A stretch of 7,733 nt of DNA, taken from the NCBI GenBank assembly GCA_030830595.1, contig JAURMS010000316.1, forward strand, positions 1 to 7,733, in the 5' to 3' direction. Each line of letters opens with the position of its first letter. Position 1 is the stretch's first letter. The translations under genes were made by a program, and so were the position numbers. Shown here in pieces: positions 5,677 through 7,733 of the stretch. This DNA comes from Gammaproteobacteria bacterium (lineage in GTDB: Bacteria > Pseudomonadota > Gammaproteobacteria > Steroidobacterales > Steroidobacteraceae). The notes below the pieces were generated by a model, which had not been told where the DNA came from, did not search any database, and was given only the letters and a program-made list of their open reading frames with translations.

Positions 5677-6648
5677 GTGCCCCATTCCAGGATAGCCGGT
5701 ACCGGCAGTTACCTCCCGGCCAGGTTGGTGACCAACGCCGACCTGGAAAAGATGGTCGAGACCAGCGACGAGTGGATCCGCACTCGCACGGGGATCGAGC
5801 GCCGGCACCTGGCGGCTCCCGAGGAAACCAGCTCGGTGCTCGCCGAGCATGCGGCCCGCCGTGCGCTGCGCTCGGCCGGGCTGACCGTCGAGGACGTCGA
5901 CTTCATCGTGGTGGGCACCACGACCCCAGACCTCGTGTTCCCCAATACCGGAACCTTGCTGCAGCAGCGGCTCGGCATCCACAACTGCCCGGCCTTCGCG
6001 CTGGAGACTGCCTGCAGCGGCTTCATCTACGCCCTGTCTGTGGCCGACAAGTTCGTCCGCGCCGGCGAGGCCAAGTGCGCGCTGGTGGTCGGCACCGAGT
6101 GCCTGAGCAGGATCGTCGACTGGAACGACCGCGGCACCTGCGTGCTGTTCGGGGACGGTGCCGGGGCGGTGGTGCTGACCCCCTCCACCGAACCCGGCAT
6201 CATTGCCACCCACCTGCACTCCGACGGCAAGTACCAGGACCTCCTGAAGTTCCCCTACGGTCCGTCGTCGGGCTTCGACCAGCTGCGTGCCGGCGTGCCA
6301 GCCGGTATCACCATGCAGGGCAACGAAGTGTTCAAGGTGGCCGTGCGCACGCTCTCGCGCCTGGTCGATGAGACCCTGTCCAAGAACGGCATCAACAAGG
6401 ACCAGATCGACTGGCTGGTGCCTCACCAGGCCAACCTGCGCATCATCCAGTCGGCGGCGGACAAACTGGACATGCCGATGGAGAAGGTGATCGTCACCGT
6501 CCAGGATCATGGCAACACTTCTGCGGCCTCCATCCCGCTGGCGCTCGATACGGCCGTCCGCGATGGCCGCATTCGCCGCGGTCAGTTGCTGCTCATGGAA
6601 ACCTTCGGTGGTGGTTTTACCTGGGGCTCCGCGCTGGTCAGGTTCTAA
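5677..6648 (+). CDS. fabH: Beta-ketoacyl-ACP synthase III (FabH)
   Basis: FabH condenses acetyl-CoA with malonyl-ACP to start type II fatty acid synthesis in the cytoplasm. The 323-residue product has the complete Cys-His-Asn triad: C113 in ETACSGF, H250 in VPHQANLRI and N280 in HGNTSAASIP. The family's N-terminal ITGTGSYLP-like start (RIAGTGSYLPARLVTN), TSDEWIRTRTGIERR and C-terminal METFGGGFTWGSALVRF are all present. The start is GTG, with AGGGGT (5664-5669) 7 bases upstream. No ATG in frame nearby would keep the conserved N-terminus. The gene is 18 bases after rpmF. The stop is followed by one base and then the transpeptidase ATG, so the two are probably translationally coupled. fabD, fabG and acpP do not follow, although they do in many gammaproteobacteria. 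Substrate preference (acetyl versus branched or longer acyl) cannot be read from the sequence. Confidence 0.97.
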   Translation: MPHSRIAGTGSYLPARLVTNADLEKMVETSDEWIRTRTGIERRHLAAPEETSSVLAEHAARRALRSAGLTVEDVDFIVVGTTTPDLVFPNTGTLLQQRLGIHNCPAFALETACSGFIYALSVADKFVRAGEAKCALVVGTECLSRIVDWNDRGTCVLFGDGAGAVVLTPSTEPGIIATHLHSDGKYQDLLKFPYGPSSGFDQLRAGVPAGITMQGNEVFKVAVRTLSRLVDETLSKNGINKDQIDWLVPHQANLRIIQSAADKLDMPMEKVIVTVQDHGNTSAASIPLALDTAVRDGRIRRGQLLLMETFGGGFTWGSALVRF

Positions 6649-6649
6649 G

Positions 6650-7615
6650 ATGCGTTGCGTTAAACGCTGGTCGGCCCTGTTGTGCTGGGCATTGATCTCC
6701 TCCCCATCGGCGCTGGCTGATCGCTACCCCCTGGAGCCCGCAGGCGGTGACCTGATCGGTGAACCACGCCAGGCCAGTGCCCGCCACGAGGACACCCTGC
6801 TCGACCTTGCGCGACGCTACAAGCTCGGCTACGAGGAGATCATCAATGCCAACCCGGGCGTGGATCCCTGGATGCCCGGGGCCGGGGTGCGCATCGAGCT
6901 GTCCAAGCTGCGCATCCTGCCGGCGGCCGAACGGCGCGGCATTGTCATCAACCTGCCTGAGCACCGGCTGTATTTCTTTACCCCTGACGGTACCGAGGTC
7001 TACAGCTACCCGGTGAGCATCGGCAAGATGGACTGGAACACCCCCCTCGGCGCCACCCGGATCGTGTCCAAAGTGAAGGACCCGCCGTGGTACCCGCCTG
7101 AGTCGGTGCGCCGCGAACACGCGGCCAAGGGCGACATCCTGCCGGCCGTGGTGCCGGCAGGGCCGGATAATCCGCTGGGCCGTTATGCCATGCGGCTCGG
7201 GATACCAGGCGGGGCCTACCTGATTCACGGTACCAATCGCCCGGCCGGTGTGGGCATGCAGGTCACCCATGGGTGCATGCGGCTCTACCCGGAGGACATC
7301 GAGGCGCTGTTCGGCATGGCGGCGGTGAATACCCCGGTCGCCATCGTCAACCAGCCGTTCAAGGTGGGCTGGCGCGATGGCCGTCTCTGGGTGGAAGTTC
7401 ATCCCGCACTCAAGGAAGACGTGGTCGAGCCTCCCACCATGACCGACCTCGCCAGGCTGGTCGTTGAAGCTGCTCGCCAGTCATTGGTGCCGATCGACTG
7501 GTCAGCCGTACAGCAGGCCTATCTCGAGACGCGCGGCATGCCGGTTCCCGTCACCGTGTCCGACGCGCTCACTGCCCGCGAGGTCGACACCAAAAAGAAA
7601 GGCCCCGCGGCGTAA
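6650..7615 (+). CDS. Periplasmic L,D-transpeptidase (YkuD; ErfK/YbiS/YcfS/YnhG type) with LysM-like domain
   Basis: This enzyme class uses a catalytic cysteine to act on peptidoglycan tetrapeptides, either making 3-3 crosslinks or attaching Braun lipoprotein. The 321-residue product begins with a signal peptide (MRCVKRWSALLCWALISSPSALA, cleavage likely after A23). A LysM-like segment follows at about 44-86 (DTLLDLARRYKLGYEEIINANPG). The YkuD domain (about 95-235) carries H193 in LIHGTN and the active-site THGCMRLY with C209 and R211. A C-terminal extension (236-321) is as in ErfK/YbiS proteins. The open frame extends 47 codons further upstream inside fabH, but only the ATG at 6650 gives a signal peptide. 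A weak AGG (6640-6642) precedes it. Its convergent neighbour encodes an Lpp-like lipoprotein ending in Lys, which favours the lipoprotein-anchoring subtype. The last codons (KKKGPAA) overlap that neighbour's terminator. Which E. coli paralogue it matches best cannot be decided here. Confidence 0.94.
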   Translation: MRCVKRWSALLCWALISSPSALADRYPLEPAGGDLIGEPRQASARHEDTLLDLARRYKLGYEEIINANPGVDPWMPGAGVRIELSKLRILPAAERRGIVINLPEHRLYFFTPDGTEVYSYPVSIGKMDWNTPLGATRIVSKVKDPPWYPPESVRREHAAKGDILPAVVPAGPDNPLGRYAMRLGIPGGAYLIHGTNRPAGVGMQVTHGCMRLYPEDIEALFGMAAVNTPVAIVNQPFKVGWRDGRLWVEVHPALKEDVVEPPTMTDLARLVVEAARQSLVPIDWSAVQQAYLETRGMPVPVTVSDALTAREVDTKKKGPAA

Positions 7616-7628
7616 ACACCGCGAGGCC
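7592..7628 (-). terminator. Intrinsic terminator of the lipoprotein gene, overlapping the transpeptidase 3' end
   Basis: On the minus strand, GGCCTCGCGG (7628-7619), loop TGTTTACG and CCGCGGGGCC (7610-7601) form a 10-bp stem with one T-G wobble. TTTCTTTTT (7600-7592) follows immediately. This is a textbook Rho-independent terminator for the lipoprotein gene, whose stop is 23 bases upstream of the stem. The loop contains the complement of the transpeptidase TAA, and the T-tract is the complement of its Lys codons. On the + strand the same stem lacks a following T-tract but is followed by a second small repeat, CCTTCG-T-CGAAGG (7628-7640), which might help end the operon. Confidence 0.88.
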
Positions 7629-7651
7629 CTTCGTCGAAGGTTCCGGGTCGA

Positions 7652-7733
7652 TTACTTGGACATCGACTTCTGGAACATGCGATCGATCTTCTCGTTGGTC
7701 GCATCGCAGCACTGCTGGCTGGCCTGAGCGGCC
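7652..7733 (-). CDS. Lpp/OprI-like outer membrane lipoprotein, C-terminal fragment (rest beyond window)
   Basis: Only the last 26 residues are visible: AAQASQQCCDATNEKIDRMFQKSMSK followed by TAA. The Ala-rich start, the heptad-like pattern and the Met-rich basic end finishing in Lys resemble Braun lipoprotein (E. coli ...ANQRLDNMATKYRK) and Pseudomonas OprI (...ANERALRMLEKASRK). In that family the C-terminal lysine side chain is joined to peptidoglycan meso-diaminopimelate by L,D-transpeptidases, tethering the outer membrane. The convergent neighbour is such a transpeptidase, and the gene has a strong intrinsic terminator, as expected for an abundant lipoprotein mRNA. The adjacent CC pair is not in the E. 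coli or P. aeruginosa protein. The signal peptide and lipobox lie outside the window, so lipidation is inferred. Confidence 0.75.
   Translation of the reverse strand, partial: AAQASQQCCDATNEKIDRMFQKSMSK

Noticed and set aside
5446..6510. Open frame of 354 codons on the minus strand opposite rpmF and fabH
   Set aside because: It is antisense to two certain genes and has the low-complexity composition of a GC-driven shadow frame.
6509..6649. 47-codon upstream extension of the transpeptidase frame inside fabH
   Set aside because: It lies out of frame within fabH, and only the ATG at 6650 places a signal peptide at the N-terminus.
1..7733. Mobile element, defence system or biosynthetic island
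   Set aside because: All genes are recognisable housekeeping or envelope genes of similar composition. No transposase, integrase, terminal repeats or target duplications were seen.

Overview
The window reads as a housekeeping stretch of a high-GC gammaproteobacterial chromosome. The key evidence is the RNase E gene: D303, D346 and the C404/C407 zinc-link cysteines fall at exactly the E. coli numbers. The divergent rne/rluC pair and the maf/yceD-rpmF-fabH layout are also those of enteric and related gammaproteobacteria. The genus cannot be named from the sequence alone. I see no phage, transposon, CRISPR, tRNA or rRNA.

Layout, left to right. A low-molecular-weight protein tyrosine phosphatase, cut at its start by the window edge (1-477, +), converges on rne (495-2987, -), with a perfect 10-bp inverted repeat around the phosphatase stop codon. 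A 317-332-bp divergent region separates rne from rluC and holds a likely rne promoter and a long, structured rne leader. rluC (+) meets maf/yceF (-) tail to tail, their stop codons sharing one CTAG. A short divergent region then carries a near-consensus promoter for yceD whose -10 box is, on the other strand, a perfect TATAAT for maf. yceD, rpmF, fabH and an L,D-transpeptidase gene follow as a tight + strand operon. A convergent, partial gene at the right edge encodes the C-terminus of a Braun-type (Lpp/OprI-like) lipoprotein. Its intrinsic terminator is embedded in the last codons of the transpeptidase gene.

Functionally, the left and centre deal with RNA and ribosomes: RNase E turnover and processing, 23S pseudouridylation by RluC, YceD in 23S rRNA accumulation, and L32. 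FabH starts fatty acid synthesis. The right edge is an envelope module in which a periplasmic L,D-transpeptidase lies next to a lipoprotein ending in the lysine that such enzymes attach to peptidoglycan.

The most notable points are: no plsX between rpmF and fabH, with a transpeptidase where fabD would be expected; the strand-symmetric maf/yceD promoter, which would give a yceD mRNA with almost no leader; and the terminator overlapping the transpeptidase coding sequence. I do not see a previously undescribed multi-gene system here.
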